Source: Ostrinia nubilalis
Lineage: Eukaryota > Arthropoda > Insecta > Lepidoptera > Crambidae
Assembly (NCBI RefSeq): GCF_963855985.1
Contig: NC_087092.1
Location: forward strand, 10,478,001 to 10,542,000
DNA length: 64,000 nucleotides
Direction: 5' to 3'
Shown: positions 22,841 through 33,962 of the stretch, in pieces
How positions within the stretch are numbered: the stretch's first letter is position 1
Layout: every line of letters starts with the position of its first letter
Translations under genes and position numbers: made by a program
The notes under the pieces: model-generated
Databases searched by the model: none
Told to the model about the DNA's origin: nothing
The model's input: the letters and a program-made list of their open reading frames with translations, nothing else

Positions 22841-22968
22841 TGATTTTTCAATCGTCGGATATCTTTTAACTAAAGAATAACCTTGTCATTTTGACATGTT
22901 TCCCATACTAGAACTGTCAATGTGCCAAACTATTCTTTAGTTAAAAGTTATCCAACAATTGAAAAATT
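22841..22968. mobile_element. 127-bp palindromic MITE, copy 2
   Basis: tgatttttcaatcgtcggat faces ccaacaattgaaaaatta, with inner arms actaaagaataa and ttattctttagt-like text. The loop (tgtcattttgacatgtttccc) is the reverse complement of that of the copy at 6171. Confidence 0.8.
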
Positions 22969-23559
22969 ACCCACAAGTCAAATTGGTTTTAGGTCAATAG
23001 GTAGTGCGGAATTTCAGAATGTATGTTGCCCTATTAACCCTAGTGGGCTTCTATCTATTCATCCAAACTCTAGATTTCTCTCTTGCACCAATACGTAATA
23101 CGTTTCACTTCGCAAAATCTAAAAGGACTGGAGAACGAAAATATCGTGGTGTAACCATGAATGAAGAAAAGTGGTCATGAGGTGTTGACAGAGTGGTGTC
23201 CGAATAATTGGTAACATTATTGTCATTTTTATTCCGCAAAACGATAATTTTTAATGTCCCTAGAATAGAGGAGCAAGTAGGCATACATATACCATAATAA
23301 ACTCGTACCAAAGTAAATAATAATTATTGCCTTACGTAAGTAAATGGTGCAGACCTTATTTAATTTTGTCACAGCCTGTTTAATTATTTGTTCCCGTTAA
23401 TTTAAATGACAGTTAACGGTAGGCGTGGGCTGGCAAGGTGGAGAGCTATTATTTGATCGGGTGGCTTGACCCGAATTTACAATGATTTATTTCTTAAAAT
23501 TTTGCAGTAAAATGCACTTTTGACTAAAATGATAAATATTTGAAAGAAGTTCTAAAGTA
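22969..23559. other. no gene recognised
   Basis: Non-coding AT-rich DNA with only short frames. Confidence 0.5.
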
Positions 23560-23725
23560 TTTCTATTGCTATCATCTCTATTGTCATTTCTATAAATATG
23601 ACTCTTTGTAGTGTGCTTGTGCACCTAATCGGGCAAACACTAGAAGGATTCGAACCCTCACCCGCAACTACCATGCCACCGGAAAATAAAGCATTAGTAA
23701 CTAGACCATATCTGTGATATCTATT
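23560..23725 (-). mobile_element. tRNA-derived SINE
   Basis: On the minus strand an A-box-like tggtctagttactaatgc (about 23708-23691) is followed by a strong B box gagggttcgaatcc (23660-23647). A short body then ends in an A/G-rich tail with caatagaga words near 23575. The spacing fits a Pol III promoter. The interval between boxes lacks a proper anticodon arm, so it is not a tRNA gene. Confidence 0.5.
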
Positions 23726-24658
23726 TATACATTTCGTCCACAAAACATTATTTCCGTATATTTGGAACCCCAAAAATCATCCATCCAGATCTCCCAAAGC
23801 GAATTACAGGGAAACGTATACCTCACATATTTTCAATGTTAATACGCAGCCGGCGGACAAATTCCTTCTCAATATGAAGCTCCTCAACATGTTCTGCCTG
23901 GATTGTAATTCAATGGACCAAAAAGATCCGAAAATATTCAAATGGTTTACATAATTCGTTGTTTTTGTAATGAGAACATATTGAATGTAAAATTAGATTT
24001 TGCCACAAAATATTTGTATGGACTGACTGACACAACATCAATGAGATTTTTGAGACGTTTAGAAATATTATCGCTGCTTTGTATATTTATTTATAAGGCA
24101 ACAATTTCCTGTTACACAAAGCTCTAAGCTCGATTCAAACTAAAACCTGTTATGTCAAAAAATACTTAGCATGAATCTGCACTCAATTCATAAATCGGAT
24201 CATTTTTAAATTGAACCGCACTTAAACTTCAATGGGGTTTGAGCGTCCTTTCAAAATACGAGCTTGAATGCACTGCGAGATTAAACCCGAAAAAGCATAT
24301 CAAAACCTTCCTATACAAAAAACATCTGATTCGAATAAATGTGCTCGAATTTAAAAAAGGGTTTAATCAATATTGAGTGATCAGCATGTAAAATGATCGA
24401 GCACTGACAGCCGATCCCACACACATGCCCGAACCCCGCAACTTTACCATGGTCATTGGTCATAGCGTAATTCAGTTACGCATAACAAAGTTGACCTAAC
24501 TCGGGTGAGGTCATAGCTCATAGGTAGACATCAATTGTGCAGGGCAACTGAAATGGTAGTGGGTGCCAGATTCACTATCTCATGTAGGTAGAAAGTTGTG
24601 GTTAGTGGGAGCACTATTGATGTAATGCCTCATAGACAAAGAGATCATAGTGGGAAAA

Positions 24659-24836
24659 GGTACGAAAGTTTTATTCCCCAGTCGATGAAGCACATGAAGT
24701 CGTGCCCTGAGTGCCCGAGCAACTGCACGTAGGAGGATTTAATGAATGCTGCTGACAACGCCACTCTTGTAGCGGAGTTTTGTGCTGACACTGTGTAGGT
24801 TTGTTGTTGACACGATAAGAAGAAGAAGGTACGAAA
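24659..24836 (+). mobile_element. 5'-truncated LINE copy with 9-bp target-site duplication
   Basis: About 160 bp from the 3' end of the 36-kb LINE (last ~45 codons plus tail) lie between two copies of ggtacgaaa (24659-24667 and 24828-24836). The tail is cacgataagaagaagaa. An early TAG replaces a Gln codon of the parent. This shows how the family inserts: 3' end first, with heavy 5' truncation. Confidence 0.9.
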
Positions 24837-25640
24837 AGCAACGTAAAATCATGAGAGCCACGAATTTAACTGTAGGGCTGTAGAAGAATAACATGTTTGT
24901 CGAAATATTACTATAACAATAAAGTATACTATAAATAAGTATTGTTTCGAAGAGCCGTGGCCTACTTACAGTTCCGTCTTTTAATAGATCGGATCGCCAG
25001 GTGTTACGAAGAAAGATGTTTATTTACTCCATAAATATTTACTCGTGTATGGGTATTATTTTATTTTACTACATAGATAACTTTTAATACCAAAAATGTA
25101 TGTCGAGTATTTTGTATATGTAAATAAAATATCTGAAGCGCAAAAACAAAGATACCTGTTTGTTTACACATTCAGTCAATTTAAAAGTACAATTAAATTA
25201 ATAATTTTTGCTGAAAAATTGATTCACAAATTGCGGAGATTACTTAAATTTATACTGAGGCTATATTTTGGTTTATACAAGACGGATCTTGAGCAATACA
25301 AGCTGTTCAATATACTTTTATTATTATTTATTAACAGACTAATAAATAACTAATTCTTCGAACTCGAAACTACGACATTTTCTTCTATTTGAGCCCGATT
25401 TCATACAAGTAATAGACTTCCAGGAGTAAATAGGCTTCTTCTGGGAACTTTCGCTTCATCATTTACAGGACTTTCATCGTTAAATATTAGTTTTGGTAAT
25501 TAATTACAACTTAATACCTATATCAAATTTACAAAGTCGACAAAGACATTACCATTATAGGATAATATGTTAGGACACTAATGGAGTTTATAACTGTCAG
25601 ATATGTTAATTAATTATCAAATTACTCTAAGGCTATTAAT
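24837..25640. other. no gene recognised
   Basis: Very AT-rich. An 85-codon plus-strand frame (25096-25353) is low-complexity and has no recognisable domain. Confidence 0.45.
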
Positions 25641-25792
25641 AGACCGGAGGTGGAATTGTGTAAAGCAATCGTAATCATTTGACAGTTCATAACGTACGAT
25701 AAAGTCAGTTAAACAAAGCGTTTGACAGAATAATCGTACGTTATGAACTGTCAAATGATAACGATTGCTTTACACAATTCCACCTCTGTTCT
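25641..25792. mobile_element. near-perfect 152-bp palindromic MITE
   Basis: aggtggaattgtgtaaagc (25648 onward) and its exact complement gctttacacaattccacct (ending 25785) lead into arms gacagttcataacgtacgat and atcgtacgttatgaactgtc. The short loop holds aaacaaagcgttt. Its near-perfect pairing suggests a young copy. Confidence 0.85.
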
Positions 25793-26318
25793 GTACTAAT
25801 CCCATAATTGATTTATACTTAGATAAGATATAAATAACAATAAAATAATCGCTTACAAACTTGATGGTTGTGGGTAGCTTCTCTATTGGGAAAAAAAAGT
25901 TCTTGCTTAGCAAAACAGTGAAGCGAATCATTATTTTTCGGATCAATATCACAAGACATAAATAGGTATCACAAATAATAGATACCCTAGTAAAAATTTG
26001 GATTGAAAAAATAATCTATTTTGTCAAAAATATGTTGATATTGGGTATAAAATGACTATATTAATAGCATTGCATGTTTTCATTGGTCTTTTGTGATTCG
26101 TTGCTACAGAGCTATTGAGTAATCTGTATCTGTTATAGGTACTCGTATTATAGTAACATCATATTTAATCCTGAGCATGTTTAAGCTTATAATTAATTTA
26201 ACTTACTTGCGGGGCGGGGTTAATAAGAAAAATTGTTTAATATGTATGTTTACTAACATTATGCATCATATGCCCACGCTGTTACCTCTCGCATTATTTC
26301 ACAAGATGACGTCACAAA
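25793..26318. other. no gene recognised
   Basis: Flank of the Copia insertion; only short frames. Confidence 0.5.
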
Positions 26319-26511
26319 TGGAAGTTAGAAACTTTTTGGTTAAACGCAAGCATATTTGAATATTTGAATTTGGCACTCCGCTGTCAATGTAAGGCTTCCA
26401 GACTTCTGGATCAATCACTCGATCTCATGTAGTCTCTGTGTGCTGTATGTTCTAAAATAAATCCGTGGTAATCTTCGTGGTCTTTTCCTTCTTACGCTCC
26501 AAACTCCAACA
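26319..26511 (+). repeat. Copia 5' LTR
   Basis: 193 bp, same as the 3' LTR except for a c/t change at about 26379 and altered terminal bases (it starts tggaagtt rather than tgttggaaagtt). It contains aataaa (26456-26461) and ends ctccaaca. Confidence 0.9.
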
Positions 26512-26523
26512 TGGTAGCAGAGC
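26512..26523 (+). promoter_or_regulatory. Copia primer-binding site (initiator Met tRNA)
   Basis: tggtagcagagc directly abuts the LTR. It is the reverse complement of the 3' end of insect initiator-methionine tRNA (…gctctgctacca), from memory. It would prime minus-strand cDNA synthesis. Confidence 0.8.
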
Positions 26524-26624
26524 GTAGTTACAAGAAGTGAAAAGCGCTCATATTTCCGCGAGATTGGTCATACATCGCGCACTTGGAATTATTACCGTAC
26601 CGGAAGCGGCGAACGGTATTCAAG

Positions 26625-27506
26625 ATGGCTTCGATGGGAATCGGTCAGAATTGCATTGAGAGACTAAAGGGGGCAGAAAATTACTCCACGTGGAAGTTCT
26701 CGATGCGAATGGTGCTAATCCATGAAGAGTTGTGGGACTGCGTAGAAGCGGTGGCCGACGAGGACAACAAGAAGAAGGATGATAAGGCCTTAGCGCGCAT
26801 CGCGCTGTCCGTGGCGCCGACCATAATTCCGCATATACGCACTGCCAAAAGTGCCCACGAAGCGTGGACAATACTACAGAAAACGTATGAGGGACGTGGT
26901 CTGAGCAGGAGATTGGGCTTGCTGCGGAGTCTCTTCAATACAAAATTATCTGATTGTAGCTCAATGGAAGTGTACCTGAACAAAATAAAAGAAATTTCAC
27001 ATCAATTGAGTGAAATTGAATCGCCGCTGGACGATGAACTCGTTGCGGTGATCATACTGAGTGGGCTCACAGATGATTACGACCCGCTCATCATGGCGAT
27101 TGAGCACTCATCTTCCAAGCTAAGTACGGAAGCCATCTCGACTAAATTACTTCAGGAAACCCAAAGACGGGAAGAGAAAACTGAAGAAACGGCACTGATT
27201 ACACAGAAGAACCCAAAGTGCTTCGGGTGTGGTGCCAGAGGACACATGCTGCGGAACTGTCCAAAAAGGAGTTCAACGTCCAAAGAGCAGACCTCCGGGG
27301 ACGAGCCAAAGAGTCAGAAACAGCAGAAGAAGCCATGGAAGAAGAACAAGGCTAATCTGTCGGCACTCTCCGTGAAGGTGAAAAGTGACGTGTGGTACAT
27401 AGACTCTGGGGCCACAAACCACATGTGTAATAGTGAAAAAGTGATGGTGAAGTGCGATCGTAATAAGGTTTTTAAAGTGAGCATTGCAAACGGTGAAATG
27501 CCATAG
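26625..27506 (+). pseudogene. Copia gag plus protease, ended by a stop
   Basis: I start at the ATG at 26625 (MASMG), since no ATG lies upstream in frame. The product opens with a Copia capsid region (LKGAENYSTWKFSMRM). It then has a nucleocapsid zinc knuckle CFGCGARGHMLRNC (about 27218-27260; CX2CX4HX4C), a Lys-rich linker, and an aspartic protease start with catalytic YIDSGA (about 27396-27413). The frame ends at TAG 27504-27506 inside the protease, where relatives continue into integrase. The frame stays open in phase past this stop until the 4-bp gain at 27577. Confidence 0.9.
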
Positions 27507-27561
27507 ACCGCGGGCTTAGGTGAAGTTCAGGTTCGTTTAAAAGACTGTGTAAGGACAATAA

Positions 27562-28639
27562 GTGAAACTTATTACGTACCTACCTAACTTAAGTACTAAT
27601 TTATTATCTGTCAGTGCTTTGACAAAAAAGGGTTATGTTGTCAAATTTGACAGAAATTCTTGTATTATTTACAATGGTGATGAAATTCTAGCTACTGGTA
27701 CTCAAATCAACGGTGTTTATCAACTCGACACGGTGTCAGACAACGCCAGTACTGTGGAACAGGAGTGTACCATAGTGGCGTCGCCAGCAGTAGACACGAC
27801 ATCCCATGATTTGTGGCATAAGCGTCTTGGTCATCTGAACTCGAGAAGTATGCAACTTTTACAAAAAGGTATGGCTAATGGTATTTCTTTTAATAATTCG
27901 ACTTTTCAGCAATGTGTGTCATGTGTTGAAGGGAAACAGAGTAGGCTGCCCGCCATTTCCCAAAAAGTCGTATAGTAGAGCTACAGAGGTGTTAGGTCTA
28001 GTTCACACTGACCTTTGTGGTCCCATGCAACAGCCATCTCTAGGGGGAGCTAAATATTTTCTTAGTTTCATTGACGACTACACAAGGAAGCAGTTTGTTT
28101 ATTTTTTGAAATTCAAACATGAAACTTTTGAATATTTTAAACAATTCAAAGCTCTTGTGGAAAATGAAACAGGAAAGAAAATAAAGGTACTTAGAAGTGA
28201 TGGAGGCGGAGAATATATGAGTTCTAAATTTCAGGCTTATATGAAGGCGTGTGGGATCAAACACCAGAAGACCATACCAGGCTGTCCACAACAAAATGGC
28301 GTCGCAGAACGAGCCAACAGGACTGTGATGGAGAAGGTCAGGTGCTTGCTGCGAGATGCTGGCCTCGGAATGAAATTCTGGGCTGAGGCAGTGAATACAG
28401 CGGTTTACCTGAAAAACCGAAGTCCTACGAAGGCCGTTGCTGGAGTGACACCTGAAGAGAAATGGACAAATAAAAAGGTAAATCTAAACCATTTGAGAAT
28501 TTTTGGTTGCGTCGCATATTCTTTAGTAAAGAATAGAAGAAAGCTAGACTCGAAAAGCAATGTTATGTTTTTAGAAAATAAATTCTCTAATAAAAACATG
28601 TCAGATGATGAAAATGTTGATCAACACCATAATTGTTGA
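27562..28639 (+). pseudogene. Copia integrase, frameshifted
   Basis: The first part (to 27975) has the pre-integrase HHCC zinc module: H of DLWHKRLGH, then QQCVSCVEGK. A frame change in the A-run at about 27962-27966 leads to the catalytic core, with the three acidic residues visible in HTDLCGP, RSDGGGEY and PQQNGVAERANR. The frame ends at 28639. Near 28562 the text jumps from KLDSKSNVM to FLENKFSN. Relatives have about 30 more residues there, so a deletion is likely. It would insert the cDNA into the host chromosome. Confidence 0.9.
27577..27587 (+). other. 4-bp gain in Copia pol (TACCTACCTAA)
   Basis: The frame changes exactly where tacctaa would be expected and tacctacctaa is found. The extra acct shifts the reading frame between the protease-side and integrase-side segments. 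Confidence 0.7.
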
Positions 28640-30441
28640 CTTCAACAAGAGTTCTGTTGAAATTCAGCAATCAGAGTCATCCAATGAGAGATCTGATATT
28701 TCTGATGACATGAGATTATCACAGGAAGTCAGCACGAGTACAACAGAAGACTCTTCTAGCGATGACACAGAAAATTGCTCGGATGAAACCTATGTTCCAG
28801 GTGAAGACTCTATTGCTGAGGCGGAGATGTCAACAGACACTTCATATGAAGATGTTCCGGAGTCTCCTCTGCTGGCCAACCTTGTGGGATCGGTCGACGG
28901 CTACCCCGACGAACCACGTACTGCAGCCGAGGCGCTGAGCGGAACTGATTCAGACAGCTGGCGGAAGGCGATGAATGATGAGTATAATTCATTCAATAAA
29001 CTCAAATGTTGGACTCTAACAAAGCCTGAACCAGGTCGTAAGCCTGTTCAATGCAAATGGATCTTCGAAAGGAAGTATGGCGCTGATGGTGAGTTATTGA
29101 AATATAAAGCTCGTCTGGTTGCCAAGGGATACACACAGAAATATGGTATAGATTATCAAGAAACCTTCTCACCTGTGGTTAGATACTCTACACTCAGGAT
29201 GCTTCTGGCAGTAGCGGCAGAGTATAGCCTTGATATTGAACATTGGGATGTAAAAACTGCATTCCTGAATGGTGATTTGGAAGAAACTGTGTATATGGAG
29301 CAGCCAGAATGTTTCAAGGTGAAAGGTAGTGAAGGAATGGTATATAAACTTAATAAGGCTGTTTACGGACTTAAACAGGCCTCCAAGTCTTGGTATGACA
29401 AGATTACCAAGGTTTTATGCAACAAGCTGAAGTTCAGTCAATTGAATTCTGAGCCTTGTGTTTTCTCGAAGTCTGAAAATGGATTGATGATGATCATTGC
29501 ATTGTATGTGGACGATCTAATTGTATTTTCATCTCCAGGTTTTCCAGACAGGGATAATATAAAGAAAGGATTGCAGGATGAATTCGAAATCACTGATCTA
29601 GGGCCAGCTCAACACATACTTGGGATGAAGTTGATGAGGAAAGATGATAAAATTTACCTCACTCAGTCAAACTATATACAGAAGGTATTGAAGAAGTTTC
29701 GAATGGAGGACTGTAAACCTATTGCAACACCCATGGAAACGGGACTGAAACTTTGCAAGGAACCTAAAGATGAGACCTATGACCATAGAGGTTTACTTGG
29801 TTCACTGATGTATGTGGCAGTTTGCACGAGACCTGATATAAGTCATGCCGTAAGCTACCTTAGTCAATTCAACGATTGCTTCGGAGAAAGTCACTGGAAA
29901 GCTGCGAAGAGAATTTTACGTTATTTGAAGGGTACTAGTAATTTTGCTCTTGTGTTTTCTAGGTCGGGCATGGATATTTCAGCTTATGCTGATGCTGACT
30001 GGGCGTCAGACAACATGGACCGCAAGTCATACACAGGCTTTGTGTTTACTATTGGTAAGTCAGTCGTTACTTGGGAGAGTCGCAAGCAACGTACTGTTGC
30101 CTTGTCCAGTACTGAAGCGGAGTAGGTACATGGCGTTGTCTGACACATGTAAGGAAGCTCTATTTATTAGAAAGTTTATATGTGAGATTTTTGGTACCAT
30201 GCCTAGAATAACAATTTACAATGACAATCAATCTGCTATAAAACTATGTAAAAACTATATGTTTCATTCTAGAACTAAGCATATTGATATTCGTCATCAT
30301 TTTATTAAAGAAATTGTAAACAAAGGAATAGTTGAAATTAAATATTTGTCAACTGTTGTTATGTTAGCTGATGTGTTAACTAAAGCACTATGTAAAGAGA
30401 AACACAATAAGTTTGTGTGTCAATTGCTAACTGTAATTTAA
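28605..30441 (+). pseudogene. Copia reverse transcriptase and RNase H, one late frameshift
   Basis: After a frame change near 28625 there is an acidic linker rich in Ser/Asp/Glu. The RT follows: WIFERKYGADGELLKYKARL, DVKTAFLNGDL with a catalytic Asp, VYGLKQASKSWYD, and the YVDDL active site (about 29504-29520). RNase H follows with YADADWASD and SSTEAE. A 4-bp gain at 30122-30129 (gtaggtac in place of gtac) creates a stop at 30123-30125. The rest of RNase H (YMALSDTCKEALFIRKF, then NDNQSAIKLC and KHIDIRHHFI) continues in another frame to the TAA at 30439. The RT core itself is uninterrupted. Confidence 0.93.
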
Positions 30442-30585
30442 GTTACTTAATGCTAACAATTGAATTAAAGCTAATTGTAACTTAAGTTTTTTAAAATGTT
30501 AATTTTGTATTTGTGTTGTGTTTCTTTAGTGTTAAGTGTTTTATAAATGTATTTATTGTAAGTTTAGCTTGCGTTTAAGGGCCAG

Positions 30586-30782
30586 TGTTGGAAAGTTAGA
30601 AACTTTTTGGTTAAACGCAAGCATATTTGAATATTTGAATTTGGCACTCTGCTGTCAATGTAAGGCTTCCAGACTTCTGGATCAATCACTCGATCTCATG
30701 TAGTCTCTGTGTGCTGTATGTTCTAAAATAAATCCGTGGTAATCTTCGTGGTCTTTTCCTTCTTACGCTCCAAACTCCAACA
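30586..30782 (+). repeat. Copia 3' LTR
   Basis: 197 bp with tgttgg...ccaaca ends; aataaa lies at about 30727. Confidence 0.92.
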
Positions 30783-32281
30783 ACGTTTACGGTCGATATT
30801 CTGTATGTGGAGCAATAAATAATGCATTACAAATTGTGCTCGCTTCAAAGGGCTTCTTACCATACTCAAAGCGCAGTTTTTATTTGCATTGTGACTAAAC
30901 ACTGACTTGTAACCGAATTTGAGTGACCACAGGCAGTGGTACAGACGACGGCACATCAACGTTAACACTGTAGCATCTTAAGTAGGTAGTTGTAATAGAG
31001 ATTACTTTGCAACAAATATGTGTAGTCTGATGTGTGGTTGACTGTACATCGCTTTCCGATCAGATCCATGACCCAGATTCGGGAGAACATCGCTTGGCAG
31101 CCCTGATGAGACATCGTGACAAGGGTAAACCGAGCAACAGATGCAACTAAATTTCCGCAACTTCGACAGACACTTTATCAAGTGCGATAGCATCGCGGAA
31201 GGAAGTAAACTAAAATCTATTAACTACATTTATGACTTCCAAACTTGCAATGTTACACAAACTTGCCTGCGGCTCCTGCCGTGTAGATTTCAGGACTCGA
31301 GTATCTATGTAATTTCAGATTAAATATAAGTGCATAGTCGTTTCTTACCAATTTGAAACTATGCTGTTGTCTTATCACAAATTTCAATTATGCTGCCAGC
31401 TGAAAAGCTGTAATGTTATGTAAGGAACCCGTATTATTTATGAAAAGTGACAAAAGAAAACGCTATCAAAGAATACACCACATCCACAAAGGTAAAGAAA
31501 AATGGCTGAACGAAGCTTTGCGTTTCCGTGTTACAATGACAAGGTTTCTACCTATGCATAATAGAAGAAAGTAATAAGAAATAAACCTTTCAATTTCATA
31601 CTGAATCATAATAGGTTTCTCATGTTTCCTTTTTAATTTCAATGGCTACTGAATTTCTGATAAGGATGGAATGAATTGGAAAATAACAATAAATATATTT
31701 CAGGAGCATTTTATCAAAAACTCATACCGAAAGTTAGACCTAATGAGAATGCGGTAATGTGGTAAAGAAATAAAGTATTGAGTATTTCTTTAGAATAGTT
31801 CTTTCTAGTTTTCATTAGTTGATAAATGTTGAACGGTCAACATTCACAAGTCAGGCGCAAAATTTAAAAGCAAAAGTGTTGGAAATAACTTAAATGAATC
31901 TTCTTAATAGCAATAAAACGTCACTACTGCATAATACAACACTAGTGTTATCTTATGCCAACCAACGGCTCGTACCGATTTATCGTACAAATATTATTTC
32001 TTATCAAACTTTCCAAAAGTTGAAGGTGAACGCCCGCAAAAATATTCAACGCCATGAATACCTATCAGAAAATGCGCAAACTTTGTTCTATAATCAGTAT
32101 TCTAAATGATTCTGCATCCATAATCGAATTCAAATTCCTGCCCTGAATTATATACAAGTTTTCTATTAATATAATCATTATTAATGTTGTATTTTGTACT
32201 TGCTTATTTTGTTTGCGTTGAATTTTTGCAATGAAACTCGAAATAATTGAACTAAGTCTTCGATACATCTCACCATCATTA
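30783..32281. other. no gene recognised (1.5 kb)
   Basis: Non-coding; frames of 60-81 codons only, none with recognisable motifs. Confidence 0.45.
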
Positions 32282-32387
32282 TCATTATCTTCTACATAGG
32301 CTACTGACAACGCCACTCTTGTAGCGGAGTTTTGGGCTGACACTGTGTAGGTTTGTTGTCGACACGACAAGAAGAAGAATCATTATC
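32282..32387 (+). mobile_element. 5'-truncated LINE copy with 8-bp target-site duplication
   Basis: About 90 bp of the 36-kb LINE 3' end (32290-32379; gacaacgccactcttgtagc ... gacacgacaagaagaagaa) sit between two copies of tcattatc (32282-32289, 32380-32387). Confidence 0.85.
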
Positions 32388-33277
32388 GTCGTCAGGTCAT
32401 TTTTAGGCTCACGACTCTCTCTAATTTACCAAAGGAAAACGGAGGATTTAGTCTACACTCCCCACGCTGGCCACACGGGTTGTATATTATGATTATTGAA
32501 CAGGTACACATACATACTTAGCCATGCCATACATAATTATTTTGTGGCTTCTATGTATATACTAGCATTATGATTATCTCTCAAACATAAAAACCAGATC
32601 GTTTTTTATTCCTCGAACACAGAGGAACTCGTGCTATGTTATTGGCGGCAGTTTTATCTGGTAATCGAAAACGTGAATGGAAAACCAAATAGGTACTAGG
32701 TGAAAGAAGAAACTACTTCTGTAAGTAAAACGGCTAAACAAACTTATATAGACGTATCGTGAATCTTGTAATAACGATCTAGATCCAGTTACGAGTCAAT
32801 AAGTAGGTACCTAGACACAGAAAATATTTTTCCGCTAATGACTTTCATTCACTGGTTTAAATTAATTATATTTCCATTTGGGCAAAATAAGGCAATTTTT
32901 TTCACATAATACGTGTACTTATGTATGCAAGAAAAAATGTGTCCCAAGTTTTTCAATATAATAACCGAATCCGAGAAAAGTAGCAAGCGGAGAGAAGTTA
33001 TAAAAAATGCAACTTTCTAATGATACTTCGATTCTGACGCAGATTTCGATTCCCGTGATTCGATAATGATTGTGCCAGATGTGCCGAATAAAGTCTCTGG
33101 GAAAATCGTTTTATCAAAAATCTGGAAATGTACTCTTTCACGGTCAGTAATTTTTTATTTAGAGGTAAGCTATACGTACATACAAATTCCAAAGTTCGTT
33201 TTACACAAAAGAAATCCCTAGTTTATCTGCCTAATCGAGTATTTTTATACACCTAATATGGAAATATTCAAGCATGT
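32388..33277. other. no gene recognised
   Basis: Non-coding AT-rich sequence. Confidence 0.5.
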
Positions 33278-33691
33278 TTATATCCGTGATACGTAGTAGG
33301 TAATACTAGCAGTATTGCAGATAGGATGATAATATGTTTTAAGACGATATAGAACATAAGTAGGTATAAACCTATCATCGTTCAGAATAGCTCGGCAGCT
33401 CGTGGTATTTGATAAGAAAAAACCTTCGACTGAAACTTCTCGACTGAAAGAATCCCTGAAGTACTCGCTTGAATGCCGCAATACTAAAATTTTAACTCCA
33501 ACTTTATAGTTCAGAAAAATATAAAATACTTTAGTAGCCGTATGAGGAAAAGTTGTCCAAACATAGTTCGAAAGTTTGGGAACTACTCGTAGTTCTCGTA
33601 GAACACGGGAACTCTCCGAGAGTCTAACATTGTTTTGACGTTTACTAAGGTAACGAGAGAGGCCTTTATCTATCCCGTTGTTCCTGGTCAA
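33278..33691 (-). other. unassigned 137-codon open frame
   Basis: The longest open frame not inside a recognised element. It starts MTRNNGIDKGLSRYLSK, is basic and has no signal peptide, clear membrane segment or known motif. The composition is like the non-coding flanks, and I see no splice sites or promoter. It may be chance or part of an unrecognised repeat. Confidence 0.12.
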
Positions 33692-33737
33692 ACAAAATAG
33701 TGTTAATGAGGCCGAAACTTCATGAAAGTAGTTAAAT

Positions 33738-33932
33738 TCTACTATAATATTATAAATGCGAAAGTTTGGATATCTGGATGTTTGTTACTCTTCCACGCAA
33801 AAACTACTGAACGGATTTTAATGAAACTTTACAGTATTGTTGTTTATAACCCAGAATAACATATAGGCTATAACTTAAGACGATCTGTGAAAAACTAAAT
33901 TTCACGCGGGTGAAGCCGCGGGCAAAAGCTAG
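33738..33932 (+). mobile_element. Lep1-like non-autonomous Helitron
   Basis: It begins TCTACTATAATATTATAAA and ends with a GC hairpin (gcgggtgaagccgcgggc, about 33906-33923) followed by aaaagCTAG and T, as expected for a Helitron 3' end. The core ggcg/ggtgaagccgcggg text is the signature of the widespread lepidopteran Lep1 family (from memory). No Rep/helicase is encoded and no target-site duplication is expected. Confidence 0.75.
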
Positions 33933-33962
33933 TAATGACATAATTTGAGTTAGTACTAGGGC

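Larger units (their letters stand above)
26319..30782 (+). mobile_element. Copia-type LTR retrotransposon, young but inactivated
   Basis: Direct LTRs at 26319-26511 and 30586-30782 enclose gag, protease, integrase, reverse transcriptase and RNase H in the Copia order (integrase before RT). A 12-base primer site complementary to the 3' end of initiator-Met tRNA follows the 5' LTR. The LTRs differ by one clear substitution, apart from the altered first bases of the 5' LTR, so insertion was recent. The coding part carries at least one stop, four frame changes and a probable deletion between integrase and RT. The flanks acgtc and acgtt are only a 4-of-5 match. Confidence 0.95.

Noticed and set aside
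8734..23725. Possible tRNA genes at 8734-8803 and 23647-23708 (minus strand)
   Set aside because: A- and B-box-like words are present, but no cloverleaf with a proper anticodon arm can be drawn; SINE heads are more likely.
33278..33691. 137-codon frame as a host gene
   Set aside because: No domain, promoter or splice signal, and composition like the flanks; kept only as a low-confidence frame.
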